This document shows positions 9,402-18,074 of a stretch of 64,000 bases of DNA, one piece after another. This DNA comes from Clostridium ljungdahlii (lineage in GTDB: Bacteria; Bacillota; Clostridia; Clostridiales; Clostridiaceae), in contig NZ_LITT01000010.1 in assembly GCF_001636845.1 (NCBI RefSeq), positions 1-64,000 on the forward strand, written 5' to 3'. The notes beneath the pieces are model-generated. The model had not been told where the DNA came from, did not search any database, and worked only from the letters and a program-made list of their open reading frames with translations. The position numbers and the translations under genes are program-made. Numbering within the stretch: position 1 is the stretch's first letter; every line of letters starts with the position of its first letter.

Positions 9402-11381
9402 ATGTCCATGTCAAAAATCTTATTCATTGTACCCAAGAAAGAAATTAAGACAATAGTTTACAATTTTATTGAAGAATATAAGGATTACTATGGTCCAATC
9501 TTTAATGAAAAAGAAGATTCTGAAATAGAAATAATTTCATCTCTATCTATAGAAAAAACTAATCTTCTTATTTATAATGCCGACATTTTTGTTGCACGAG
9601 GGGCCACTGCCATGAAATTAAAAAAACTTTACCCTAATATCCCTGTTGTAGAAATTCCTGTTACTACTATGGATCTAGTATCCTCCATTATAACATTACA
9701 AAAAGAAAACATTAATAACGATCCAATTGCCTTAGTAGGTTTTGGCAATATTTCATATCAAGCTCATGCTGCAAGTAAATTATGCAAAACACACATTGTT
9801 CCTTTTCACTTTTACTATAAAAATACTGATGCTGAATATATTTCTATGTTACTAGATAAAATATCTTCAAAAGGTTTCCGATATATTATAGGCGGCGTCA
9901 GAATATTAACTATAGCCAAACAAAAAAATTTTATTTCAACATTTCTTAATTGGGAATGCGAAGCTATTTGGGTTGCAATAAGAGAGGCTGAACATATTGC
10001 AGGCATACGTCGTAAAGAACGTGAACGAGCCGCTCATTTTGAAACTATTCTAAACCATTCTTATGAAGGCATTATATCAACAGATGTTAATAATAAAATT
10101 ATTCATATTAATTCATCTGCAGGCAAAATTTTAAATATAGATACTTCATCATGTATTGGTACTAACATGGAAAAAATTATTTCTAATTCAAAATTTGTAA
10201 CAATGCTCAATAATAAACAAGAGTATTCAAATGAACTATTTAAAACAAAGAACGGCAGCATCATATTAAATAAAACTAGCGCATCTCTTGAAAATGAAAT
10301 GATAGGGAATGTTATTACCTTTCAAAATGTTGACAGTGTACATAATACAGAATTTAAAATAAGAACTAAACTTCACCATAAAGGCCTTATTGCCAAATAC
10401 TCATTTACCAATATCATTGGTAAAAGCCCTATCCTAAAGGAAACTATAAAAAAAGCCAAAATTTTTGCCAAAGCACCTTCAAACGTATTAATTGTAGGTG
10501 CTACTGGAACAGGTAAAGAACTTTTTTCGCAAAGCATTCATAATTATAGCAGCCGAAAAAATGGGCCTTTTGTAGCTGTAAACTGCGCAGCTATTCCAGA
10601 AAATCTTATTGAAAGCGAATTTTTTGGTTATGTAAGAGGTGCATTTACTGGTGCTTCTAAAGAAGGAAAAATGGGATTTTTCGAACTCGCTCATGAAGGT
10701 ACTATATTTTTAGATGAAATTTCCGAAATTCCATTAAACTTGCAGGGAAAGTTACTTAGGGTGATTCAAGAAAATGAAGTCATGCGTATTGGAGATGACA
10801 AAGTTATTCCTATAAATATCCGTATTATTTGTGCCACTAATAAAGATTTAAAATTACTTGTAAAGCAAGGAGAATTTAGAGAAGATTTATATTACAGGTT
10901 GTGTGTTTTGCAGCTGAAACTTCCTTCTCTTCGTGAGCGAGGACAGGATATTTTACTACTTACTAATCACTATATATATGAGTATGCCTCTACCACTTCG
11001 AAAAATAATCCTATTTTATCCCCTGAAGCACAAAAGTTATTTTTAAACTATTCATGGGATGGTAATATACGAGAACTTCGTAATATATGTGAACAATTAG
11101 TAGTATTAAATGAAACAGGAATAATTTCTGAACAAGAAGTATCTACAATACTTCCAATTACCACTAATAATGATAAAAAAACTCCTTCTTTATTAGAACC
11201 TTATTCATCAAATGATCTTTCTGCACAACGAAAACATTTTGAAAAAGATTTAATTATAAAAGCCCTTAAAGAAAGTAATTATAATAAAACTAAAGCTGCT
11301 TCGTTACTTGGTATGAATCGTTCTACACTCTGGAAGAAACTAAAGGAATATAATATTGAGTTTAAAACAACTATTTCATAA
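9402..11381 (+). CDS. Sigma-54-dependent activator, PrpR type (PrpR_N - PAS - AAA+ - Fis HTH)
   Basis: A 659-aa enhancer-binding protein. Residues 1 to about 205 are a PrpR_N-like sensor (NADIFVARGATAMKL). A PAS-like segment follows at about 210-310. The AAA+ module at about 330-560 has Walker A GATGTGKELF, the sigma-54 contact loop GAFTGA intact, and Walker B GTIFLDEI. The C-terminus is a Fis-type helix-turn-helix (NYNKTKAASLLGMNRSTLWKKL). The start is ATG 9402, 4 nt after AGGAG, or ATG 9408; the earlier ATG at 9339 lacks a ribosome site. It presumably drives the two sigma-54 promoters at 7.7-8.0 kb. No methylcitrate-cycle gene is nearby, so propionate is unlikely to be the pathway. Confidence 0.92.
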   Translation: MSMSKILFIVPKKEIKTIVYNFIEEYKDYYGPIFNEKEDSEIEIISSLSIEKTNLLIYNADIFVARGATAMKLKKLYPNIPVVEIPVTTMDLVSSIITLQKENINNDPIALVGFGNISYQAHAASKLCKTHIVPFHFYYKNTDAEYISMLLDKISSKGFRYIIGGVRILTIAKQKNFISTFLNWECEAIWVAIREAEHIAGIRRKERERAAHFETILNHSYEGIISTDVNNKIIHINSSAGKILNIDTSSCIGTNMEKIISNSKFVTMLNNKQEYSNELFKTKNGSIILNKTSASLENEMIGNVITFQNVDSVHNTEFKIRTKLHHKGLIAKYSFTNIIGKSPILKETIKKAKIFAKAPSNVLIVGATGTGKELFSQSIHNYSSRKNGPFVAVNCAAIPENLIESEFFGYVRGAFTGASKEGKMGFFELAHEGTIFLDEISEIPLNLQGKLLRVIQENEVMRIGDDKVIPINIRIICATNKDLKLLVKQGEFREDLYYRLCVLQLKLPSLRERGQDILLLTNHYIYEYASTTSKNNPILSPEAQKLFLNYSWDGNIRELRNICEQLVVLNETGIISEQEVSTILPITTNNDKKTPSLLEPYSSNDLSAQRKHFEKDLIIKALKESNYNKTKAASLLGMNRSTLWKKLKEYNIEFKTTIS

Positions 11382-11483
11382 TTATTGTATTTTTCTAGGT
11401 TAGATTAAATAATTAAAAAAATTTCATTGGGATACTTTTTATTCCACTTTTTTCACATCCATAAATTCTTTTCATATAAAAAT

Positions 11484-11530
11484 AAAAAACTGCTTAACAC
11501 CACATACAAACAGTATTAAACAGTTTTTTA
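11484..11530. terminator. Bidirectional terminator
   Basis: AAAAAACTGCTTAA pairs with TTAAACAGTTTTTT across an A/C-rich loop. It lies between the convergent activator gene and the chitinase-like remnant and can serve both strands. Confidence 0.7.
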
Positions 11531-11582
11531 TAATTAAACTATGGAGAAAAAAACTAATTTTGTAGTTATATTCTAAACCATA

Positions 11583-12032
11583 TCACCTAGCTGGTATAAC
11601 TTTTTCAATATTGAACATATTATCAAGTACCTGCCAATTTTCTGGGAACGGCTTTGCTAGAACCCAGTAGCTAACACCTCGAAGCCCATATTCACTTACA
11701 AGTTTATATTTGGCCTCTACACTTCTTGCATCTTCAAACCAAACTACATGCTGCCGTCTTTCTTCATCTATATAGTTATAATATGGTGATTGTGCTTTTT
11801 GATCATACCTTATGACAGATCCATATCTTCTTGCTCTATCCACCGCTTCTCTATTTCCTATACTTTCTGCAAATTCTCCTCTTGGTGTGTATGGAAGTGT
11901 CCAATCGTACCCATAAAGCGGCATTCCCATCATTATCTTCTTAGGAGGTATTACAGTTACAGCATAGTTTATTACTTTTCTCACCTCATTAATTGGAGCG
12001 ACGGCCATTGGTGGACCACCTGACCAGATTAA
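11583..12032 (-). pseudogene. 3' remnant of a GH18 spore-cortex/germination glycosidase (YaaH/SleL-like)
   Basis: The translation GGPPMAVAPINEVRKVI ... GMPLYGYDWTLPY ... VVWFEDARSVEAKYKLV ... GLRGVSYWVLAKPFPENW is the C-terminal third of a glycoside hydrolase 18 domain as in spore peptidoglycan lytic enzymes. The reading frame is closed by a stop just before LIWSGGPP, and neither the LysM repeats nor the catalytic DxxDxE region is present. The internal ATG at 12008 has no good ribosome site. The gene has lost its 5' two thirds. It may mark the junction between the intact catabolic locus and the accessory region. Confidence 0.8.
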
Positions 12033-12459
12033 TTAACATCATCAACAAATGGCCTGGTTGCTGAGTTCATGAATATTATAACATACCACAGAATAGAATA
12101 TGAAGGAGTAAAATCTATAAACAATTTATTTTCTCTATAAATTCACAGATTATCTTTTTACAGCAGTTGTATTATTTTGCAATAAAAAAGACTTCATTAA
12201 ATCATAAAAACATTTATATTTGTGCACCCATAAAAATTTCAACTACAAGCCTCTGGATTCGAAATTTAAAATTCTATTAATGTTATTTCAAGTAATTATA
12301 TTAATAAGTCATTATACTATCAATATCTAATAGTGGCTTCTAATTTTTATAATATGTTGTACTTATAAGACTGAATTCCTGCAAAAATCCTTCACAAAAT
12401 TATTTAGATTTTAATTTAAAAATTCTATATTACTCAATTAAATTTAGATAATTCAATTG
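12033..12459. other. Non-coding AT-rich stretch
   Basis: No open frame of useful length and no strong hairpin was seen. The missing part of the glycosidase gene is not found here, so the truncation is a deletion or replacement and not a short insertion. Confidence 0.5.
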
Positions 12460-13056
12460 TTATATTATATTTGAAATATAAGGTATAACTAATTTATGTT
12501 TTAAACCTTGTGTATGTCTTGCCGCATCTTTCAATCCAGGAACACTATTAATAATTTTTTTATTTTTAGTACTAAAATAAAAATTTAATCCAATATTTAA
12601 ATTGCAGAATCTTTGTTTATATATATTTAATTTTTCATTATAACCCCCCCAGACATACCAAAGGAAAGGAAAATGCTTGCTTTCTGCATCACAAATTATT
12701 ATTTTTGAATACTCTTCGATCCTTTTAGTAGCTTGAGAAAGATCTTTATCACATATATATATTAGATTTAGAACTTGAATATATGAATTTTTATATATCG
12801 TTTTATTTGAATATTTATATGCTTTTAAAAATATACTTCTTACATTTGGTAATAGCTTATCCCCATTTAAATCTATTTTCTGAAGATTATTACTATCATA
12901 ATAATAAGGCAGAGCAGAGCCTGGATTTTTTCCTACAACTCCTCCAATACATAAATCGTTATCTGAAGGATTTTCTACTAGATTCAAATAAATTCTTGTA
13001 TCAAATCTAAAAATATTATTATTTAATTTTTTAAATTTTGCCCAATAATAATTCAA
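12460..13056 (-). CDS. DUF1643-like hypothetical protein
   Basis: 198 aa from a TTG at 13056, which lies 6 nt after GGAGGAG; upstream ATGs at 13113 and 13089 have no ribosome site. The order of features (NPGSALP near residue 50, then YIQVLNLIYICDKDL near 100, then PFLWYVWGG near 140) resembles the DUF1643 family, in which an NPS-type motif is followed by a VLNLF strand. The match is by eye and weak. There is no signal peptide and no close partner gene. Function unknown. Confidence 0.5.
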   Translation of the reverse strand: MNYYWAKFKKLNNNIFRFDTRIYLNLVENPSDNDLCIGGVVGKNPGSALPYYYDSNNLQKIDLNGDKLLPNVRSIFLKAYKYSNKTIYKNSYIQVLNLIYICDKDLSQATKRIEEYSKIIICDAESKHFPFLWYVWGGYNEKLNIYKQRFCNLNIGLNFYFSTKNKKIINSVPGLKDAARHTQGLKHKLVIPYISNII

Positions 13057-13210
13057 ATTTATCTCCTCCAATAATAAATAATTTCTCATTCTACTAATAT
13101 GTATTATAAACACATAAATATAACCTATCCAATTATATTAATAAATAGGAAGTCAAATTGGAATAGATTTCATGACAAAACTATAGCTATTCTTTTTATG
13201 AGTTTAATAT

Positions 13211-13241
13211 AATAAGGAACTTAAAAAGTTTCTTATTATTT
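13211..13241. terminator. Hairpin terminator
   Basis: AATAAGGAACTT and AAGTTTCTTATT pair over 12 bp with a 3-base loop, followed by TTTTG on the plus strand and AT-rich sequence on the minus strand. It lies downstream of the minus-strand gene at 13392. The rest of 13057-13391 shows no gene. Confidence 0.6.
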
Positions 13242-13391
13242 TGTATTGCTTCTGCTTGATCTTTCAAATTCTCTTTAATTTGCTAGTTTCCAATGTCAAT
13301 TCGCTTATAATCGTGCTTTTTAAAATAAAACTTCTTCAGCCCATCATGATTGTTGATAAACTCAAAAAAGTCATAGTTAAAACTCATTCTT

Positions 13392-13898
13392 TCACAATAT
13401 ATACATACATTCATGTTCTTCATAATTTTGCCTTGCATTCCTAATTGTTTTGTATTCCCCTATTTTTAATATTCTAACTAAGATAGAAAGTCTTTTCTCC
13501 TTCTGTGCATAATCTTCTTGTATGAGACAATATCGGCAGCTACCTTCTTGCTCTGTGAAATTTGCATTTAATTTTACTTGTGCCCCCTTTTTTAATAAAT
13601 GTGCTACTACGCAAACTCTATGCTGTCCTCCTGAACAGCAATAATGTCCACATTTTTTATTTAAATAAATGTCTGCAGGAGTAGAAAACTTATTATCTAA
13701 AAATAGTTTTGCCATACCTCTGCAATATTTAATACTACTTTCATTACACTCACCTATATAAGATTCGCAATTGAATAATTCTTGAATTGTTATATCATCC
13801 AAAGAACATATTCCTGTTTTACGCCTATAGCAGGAATATTGATCTAGAACAAAGTGAAACATTTTGTCTCTTGGATCAAAATTCTCAACTTGCTTCAT
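13392..13898 (-). CDS. Cysteine-rich protein, possibly ParB/sulfiredoxin-like
   Basis: About 168 aa with roughly thirteen cysteines, clustered in KKCGHYCCSGGQHRVCV (near residue 85) and GSCRYC (near 120). The segment CCSGGQHRVCVVAHLLKKG recalls the DGxHR motif of ParB-type nucleases, but I cannot confirm it. The spacing suggests bound metal. GGGGGAG lies 7 nt before a TTG (13901) and 10 nt before an ATG (13898), so the upstream ATG at 13934 is unlikely. Its 5' region carries a copy of the element-wide leader repeat (14121-14198), which ties it to the element's DNA-metabolism genes. Confidence 0.5.
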   Translation of the reverse strand: MKQVENFDPRDKMFHFVLDQYSCYRRKTGICSLDDITIQELFNCESYIGECNESSIKYCRGMAKLFLDNKFSTPADIYLNKKCGHYCCSGGQHRVCVVAHLLKKGAQVKLNANFTEQEGSCRYCLIQEDYAQKEKRLSILVRILKIGEYKTIRNARQNYEEHECMYIL

Positions 13899-14120
13899 CA
13901 AATCACTTCTCCCCCTAATCTTCACTTCTGCCATATTCTAAAATATAATTTAACTTACATCATTATCATAAACTTATATCTAATGAAATACATACTATTT
14001 TGTTTATTTTAGCTTGCATATTAATAATTCTAACTCAGATTTTGACCCTAATACTGAAACACTTATAATTTTATCATCTCTACTTATACACTATACATTT
14101 CACATTTTCGTAAAATTTAT

Positions 14121-14198
14121 CCTTATAGCAAAACTAAATATCATCTCTATAGGAACACTAACTAATTTTCTTCTCATTATAAATATGTGGTAAAATAA
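14121..14198 (-). repeat. Leader repeat, copy D (diverged)
   Basis: Shares GCAAAACTAAAT, CACTAACTAATTTTCTTCTCA and AAATATGTGGTA with copies at 17905, 43436 and 53878, in the same order and spacing. It precedes the minus-strand gene at 13392 and overlaps the terminator of the antitoxin gene at its other end. Confidence 0.6.
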
Positions 14199-14236
14199 TC
14201 CGGCAACACAATTAAGTATTACCAGATTATTTTTTG
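14193..14236 (-). terminator. Terminator of the antitoxin gene
   Basis: On the minus strand AATAATCTGG pairs with CCGGATTATT, followed by TTACC. The loop is about 19 bases. Confidence 0.55.
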
Positions 14237-14239
14237 CAA

Positions 14240-14524
14240 TTATCTCAAATCAATGTGAATATCTTTTCCTAACCCTCTTGCTAATTTACATATAAAGTCA
14301 AGAGATGGATTATAATTTCCACTTTCCATTCTACTTATATTAGATTTTGTAGTTCCTGTACGGTTAGCCAATTCTTGTTGAGTGATATTTTGCTCTCTTC
14401 TTGCCTTTATTATTTGAGATATCAAGTCATAACGTGGCTTTAATTTTTCATATTCAGATTTAAAATTTTTATCCTGCATAAGCATTTTTTCAACATCTTC
14501 AAATTTAACACCAGCATTACTCAT
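14240..14524 (-). CDS. HigA-like XRE antitoxin
   Basis: 94 aa with a helix-turn-helix of the HigA/XRE kind (QQELANRTGTTKSNISRMES, residues about 50-70). ATG 14524 follows AGAGGTG by 5 nt; the ATG at 14542 has no site. The gene lies 3' of a RelE/HigB-type toxin gene in the order toxin-antitoxin typical of higBA, and the toxin is truncated. The protein would act as an operator-binding repressor and toxin neutraliser. Confidence 0.8.
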   Translation of the reverse strand: MSNAGVKFEDVEKMLMQDKNFKSEYEKLKPRYDLISQIIKARREQNITQQELANRTGTTKSNISRMESGNYNPSLDFICKLARGLGKDIHIDLR

Positions 14525-14545
14525 TTGAACACCTCTTTTCATAAT

Positions 14546-14704
14546 CTATTTTACATAAGATTCCTTTAAATAATATCCATGTTCAGCTAAAAGCTTTATT
14601 TCATTATATGCTTTTGCTCTCATTTTTGGAGAAAGCGATAGTAAAAATTCAAAAACTGGAATTTCTCCATTTCCTTTTTTGTAATATTCAACTTTCCAAT
14701 TCAT
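14546..14704 (-). pseudogene. Truncated HigB/RelE-type toxin
   Basis: A 52-codon frame (MNWKVEYYKKGNGEIPVFEF ... LLAEHGYYLKESYVK, then TAG) with a perfect ribosome site AAGGAG. It matches the N-terminal half of phage-derived Gp49-like HigB toxins, which are about 110 aa and whose catalytic C-terminal strands are absent here. The antitoxin starts about 20 nt later. The toxin is therefore most likely inactive, leaving an orphan antitoxin. Confidence 0.7.
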
Positions 14705-14804
14705 TCGTTCTCCTTAACAATTATATGTTATCATATATGATAACATACTTCAATGTAGTTTATTTTAAAATTTCACTGTATATACTTTTTTCTTTCACTT
14801 AACA

Positions 14805-15920
14805 TTAGTTTTCTCCCCTCGCTGCCAATCTAACAGGCAATACAACTCCTGCGTAATTATTATTGTTCTTCTTTCTTATAACTACTGGAGATGTCTTATT
14901 TGAAAAAGAAAATTCTAACTCATCATCCTCATGAGCCAGTAGCATATCTGAAAGATATTTTAAATTAAACGCAATTTTTAACTCCGATCCTTGAAAATCC
15001 TTTACTTTAATTTCCTCCTTTACTCTTCCTTTAGAACACTTAGTTGACAAATCAAGTTTACCGCTTGTCGTAAATGACATCTTAACAAGTTTATTGCTTT
15101 CTCCTGTCAATATGGCTGAAGTTCTATTTAATGCAGTCAACAACTCTAATCTATTTACCAAGCATACAGTAACATTATTTTCAGGAATTATTTTTTGCCA
15201 TTTTATATAACTTTCTTCTAACGGAACACCGCTAATAACAGTATTACTAAATGTAAAAACAACCTCATTTTTTGAAATTCCTATGCTTACATTCTGCTCA
15301 TCATTTTCTAATATTCTCTGTAATTCAAATGTTGATTTTTGTGGGACTATAAATGAAATGTTTTTTCCACTATCTACAGGAATACTGCTTACAGACATTC
15401 TATAACCATCCAATGCCACCAAAGTTAATTTGCCATTATTAACTTGAAACAAAACCCCTGTGAGTACAGGGCGCGTTTCATCTTGTGCAACTGCAAAAAT
15501 CACTTCTTTTAGGGCTCTTTTCAATTCTTCTGATATAACATTCAGCTCTATTTTTTTCTTAATTGATTTTGGGGCTGGAAAAATATTTCTATCCATAGAC
15601 ATAATTTTTGATTTAGATTTTTCTGAAATTATAACCACTGAAATATCTACAGTCTTGATTAATAATTCTTGATTGTGCAAGGACTTTACATAAGACAGTA
15701 AAAATTTTGCATTTACAAGTACTGTACCATTCTCAAAATCTGTACATGCAAAAGATGTTTTAATCGTAGTTATAATATCTGTGCATGTAAGTGTTATTTT
15801 GCCATATTCAACTTCTATTAAAACGCCATCTAAATTTTTATTCAAATTCGCCTTTCCACAGGCTCTAATAACCTTTTCCAATGAATCCTGAAATATTTCT
15901 TTTTTTACTTTAAATAACAT
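14805..15920 (-). CDS. dnaN: DNA polymerase III beta subunit (sliding clamp) paralogue
   Basis: 371 aa covering the three clamp domains: N-terminal VIRACGKANLNKNLDGVLIE, central FAVAQDETRPVLTGVLF and the C-terminal YAGVVLPVRLA that ends in the usual clamp motif. ATG 15920 lies 7 nt after AGGTGGA; the ATG at 15932 sits inside the ribosome site. The neighbours are a Toprim primase and an SSB-like protein, not dnaA or recF, so this is an element-encoded replication clamp and not the chromosomal oriC gene. The same leader pattern, GGTGGAATGTnTT then ATG, precedes the gene at 17413. Confidence 0.9.
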   Translation of the reverse strand: MLFKVKKEIFQDSLEKVIRACGKANLNKNLDGVLIEVEYGKITLTCTDIITTIKTSFACTDFENGTVLVNAKFLLSYVKSLHNQELLIKTVDISVVIISEKSKSKIMSMDRNIFPAPKSIKKKIELNVISEELKRALKEVIFAVAQDETRPVLTGVLFQVNNGKLTLVALDGYRMSVSSIPVDSGKNISFIVPQKSTFELQRILENDEQNVSIGISKNEVVFTFSNTVISGVPLEESYIKWQKIIPENNVTVCLVNRLELLTALNRTSAILTGESNKLVKMSFTTSGKLDLSTKCSKGRVKEEIKVKDFQGSELKIAFNLKYLSDMLLAHEDDELEFSFSNKTSPVVIRKKNNNNYAGVVLPVRLAARGEN

Positions 15921-15942
15921 AACACATTCCACCTTTCCTAAA

Positions 15943-15973
15943 AAATAAAAAAACAGCCAATTCTTTAATTAGC
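15943..15973 (-). terminator. Hairpin between primase and clamp genes
   Basis: On the minus strand GCTAATT and AATTGGC pair around AAAG, followed by TGTTTTTTT. It ends the primase transcript or partly attenuates read-through into dnaN. Confidence 0.7.
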
Positions 15974-16010
15974 TACTCTTTCTTTAATATTTTTATTATT
16001 TTATACATCA

Positions 16011-17105
16011 TCATTTATTCAAAAGACTTTTAAGATACTCATCTATTCCCTTATATAAAGGATTCCATGTTGATACTTTTATGTTTGTAAATCCACCTGA
16101 TTTTAAGTACTGTATTAATTTTATCTGCTGGTTCATAACTTGAGGGTTATTAAATCTATCCATATCATAGGCAATAAATATAGTCTTAGCATCCATTTCT
16201 CTTAAAATCTTTAAGCATCCCCAGTATGAATTTACTCCAGGTACAGCTAGAAATGTTGTATCTGAAAAAATGCTTGCTATAGTTGCTTTCAGCGGACCTT
16301 CAGTAATAACTACTTTCTCACTTAAATGTTTGGAATTCCAATGTATATGAAAGAAACCAATTGCCTGGCATCCATCCTTCATATATCCTGATGAAAACCA
16401 AGGATATTTTCTTTTATCACTATTTTTACGTATTTGACATCCTTGTATATGCTTGTACATATCTAAAACTGGAACTAGGAATCCTCCTTCTTTTGGTGTC
16501 CAAAAAATATAATCTCCATAATAATCAGTATAGAATCCAGGAATTCCTTTAAGATAAAAGCCTTCTTTCTGTATTTTTAAACAAATTTTCTTTTTTAGGT
16601 TTTTATCTTTTGGAAGGGTTACATATCCATTTTTACGGATATCATCCCTAGTAAGGCCTCTTGAAAGAAGATTATCCAAATGTTCGTCACTAAGGGAAAG
16701 CATTGAAATAAGCTTTCTGTAGACTCTATCTCTACTTATTAAATCAGCCATGGGTACAGCAGGTTTGTCAAAATGCTTTTCAATATTTTTAAGTTTATTT
16801 ACTACATCACTTTTTGCCTCAATACCTATTATTTCTTTAAAAGCTTCTTTAGTTGAACAATTATGAAGTTCAGCATATAGTTTTATATTTGATCCTGCTT
16901 CCCCACATTTTACACATCTATATACATTTTTATAGTTGGGATTTCTTTTATCTACCGGAGTTAGATAAAAATGACCTGGTTTAGCACCACAGAAAGGGCA
17001 TGTTGCTGTAAATCTATATCCTTCTTCTTTTATGTTCATTAGTCCACACAGATAGGCAATATTCAATATGCTTAACCTGGGATCAGTATCATAGTCTATT
17101 TCCAT
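16011..17105 (-). CDS. CHC2/Toprim primase-like protein
   Basis: 364 aa. A zinc ribbon at about residues 33-75 (CPFCGAKPG ... YRCVKCGEAG) is followed by a Toprim region near 270-340 (VITEGPLKATIASIF, then FIAYDMDRF with acidic metal residues). This is the arrangement of plasmid/phage DnaG-like and DUF3854 proteins that prime DNA synthesis. It is about half the length of full DnaG and has no helicase-binding tail. ATG 17105 lies 8 nt after AAGGTGG. Between the clamp and SSB-like genes, it completes an element replication module. Confidence 0.8.
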   Translation of the reverse strand: MEIDYDTDPRLSILNIAYLCGLMNIKEEGYRFTATCPFCGAKPGHFYLTPVDKRNPNYKNVYRCVKCGEAGSNIKLYAELHNCSTKEAFKEIIGIEAKSDVVNKLKNIEKHFDKPAVPMADLISRDRVYRKLISMLSLSDEHLDNLLSRGLTRDDIRKNGYVTLPKDKNLKKKICLKIQKEGFYLKGIPGFYTDYYGDYIFWTPKEGGFLVPVLDMYKHIQGCQIRKNSDKRKYPWFSSGYMKDGCQAIGFFHIHWNSKHLSEKVVITEGPLKATIASIFSDTTFLAVPGVNSYWGCLKILREMDAKTIFIAYDMDRFNNPQVMNQQIKLIQYLKSGGFTNIKVSTWNPLYKGIDEYLKSLLNK

Positions 17106-17123
17106 TAAAAACACCACCTTCCA

Positions 17124-17155
17124 ATTTTAATATGTGATATTTTGAAATAAAAAAG
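17124..17155 (-). repeat. Partial leader repeat, copy E
   Basis: ATTTTAATATGTGATATTTT (17124-17143), continuing into GAAATAAAAAAG, matches the distal third of the leader repeat (compare TTTTAATATGCGGTATTTTC at 17967-17986). It lies directly upstream of the ribosome site of the primase gene. Confidence 0.5.
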
Positions 17156-17180
17156 CTGCCAATTTAACATGACAGCTTTT
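17151..17180 (-). terminator. Terminator of the small gene at 17185
   Basis: AAAAGCTGCC pairs with the complementary GACAGCTTTT around a short A/T loop (one mismatch), with T-rich sequence following on the minus strand. Confidence 0.65.
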
Positions 17181-17184
17181 TATC

Positions 17185-17349
17185 CTATAATCTTGAAAGT
17201 TTTTCACCTAAAATATAAATTTCCTTATTAACTATTTTTAATTCTTCTCTTCTTATTTTTAGACCGGATTTTCCAAGTGACCTAAGCTCATTCAAATCAT
17301 CCATCTTTTCTTCCATTTTACGTTTTAACATTTTTTGTTTTGTTTTCAT
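17185..17349 (-). CDS. Small charged hypothetical protein
   Basis: 54 aa, ATG 6 nt after GGGGGAG and a TAG stop just before a terminator. The sequence (MKTKQKMLKRKMEEKMDDLNE ...) is lysine/glutamate rich and should be a helical hairpin or coiled coil. It lies between the primase and SSB-like genes of the replication module. It resembles Spo0E-type small helical hairpins in size, but the Spo0E SxxLD signature is absent. Function unknown. Confidence 0.55.
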   Translation of the reverse strand: MKTKQKMLKRKMEEKMDDLNELRSLGKSGLKIRREELKIVNKEIYILGEKLSRL

Positions 17350-17412
17350 GTGGTACTCCCCCTATAATTGATTATTTGTTTGCCACACAAAAAGGCTATT
17401 CTTTAAACAAGT

Positions 17413-17874
17413 TTATATATTTTCTAACTTAGACCATAAATATTTAGTTTCTTCTCCTATAACCTCTGTAACATATCTCTTTGTACCATCCTTTTCTTCA
17501 TAATTTCTGGTCTGGATTCTCCCACTAACTGCTATAAGCTTTCCTTTACCTATATTTTTTCCAGCTGCTTCAGCAATTTTTCCCCACAATTCAACAAATA
17601 ACTTTCTATTGAATTTATTTTTATCTTCATTAGATGTAGGTTTTACCCTAGCAGGTAAAGCATCCCTTAACTTTTTTATACAGGAAACTACCAATTTAGG
17701 CTTACCATTACATAACACTTTATAATCTGGTCTTTTCCATATCTTATCTTTAACGCAAAACTTAAAAGCTTCCCTATCAGATAAGCAATCTAGATCAGAA
17801 ATCAAAAAATTTCTTTCTTTCCAGAGATCTTTTTTCGCTCCACCTATTTTTTCTCCAAAGTTTTCAATTTTCAT
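17413..17874 (-). CDS. SSB-like protein with an LPD-type N-terminal segment
   Basis: 153 aa from ATG 17874, 7 nt after AGGTGGA. The C-terminal half (VELWGKIAEAAGKNIGKGKLIAVSGRI ... YVTEVIGEE) has the strand pattern and GxxIAVxGRIQTRNYE motif of single-strand DNA-binding OB folds. The N-terminus begins IENFGEKIGGAKKDLW, which resembles the polyvalent-protein-associated LPD5 segment of mobile elements. It lacks the acidic SSB tail. A full leader repeat lies upstream. A role in protecting or annealing single strands during transfer or replication is likely; the domain fusion call is by eye. Confidence 0.55.
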   Translation of the reverse strand: MKIENFGEKIGGAKKDLWKERNFLISDLDCLSDREAFKFCVKDKIWKRPDYKVLCNGKPKLVVSCIKKLRDALPARVKPTSNEDKNKFNRKLFVELWGKIAEAAGKNIGKGKLIAVSGRIQTRNYEEKDGTKRYVTEVIGEETKYLWSKLENI

Positions 17875-17904
17875 AATACATTCCACCTTTTTAATTTAAA
17901 ATTT

Positions 17905-17995
17905 GTTAACCATAAGGTCAAAACTAAATGTTACCTTTTAAAGGCATTAACTAATTTTCTTTTCACTTTTAATATGCGGTATTTTCAAATAAAAA
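17905..17995 (-). repeat. Leader repeat, copy A
   Basis: Contains in order GTTAAC, GGTCAAAACTAAATGTTACC, GGCATTAACTAATTTTCTTT and CACTTTTAATATGCGGTA (plus-strand reading). It is the 5' region of the SSB-like gene. Three further copies and one partial copy all precede minus-strand genes of the element. Confidence 0.75.
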
Positions 17996-18074
17996 GATTT
18001 AGCTATAAAAAAACATGAAACAAATGAAAGTCATATAGCCCCCTCGATATGTATTAAAACATATATTTTTGTAA

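Noticed and set aside
9402-11381. Propionate (methylcitrate) regulator
   Set aside because: PrpR-type layout fits, but no prpB, prpC or prpD gene occurs; the neighbours handle tricarboxylates.
14805-17105. Chromosomal replication origin suggested by dnaN
   Set aside because: No dnaA, recF or DnaA-box cluster is nearby; the neighbours are a short primase, an SSB-like gene and mobile-element genes.
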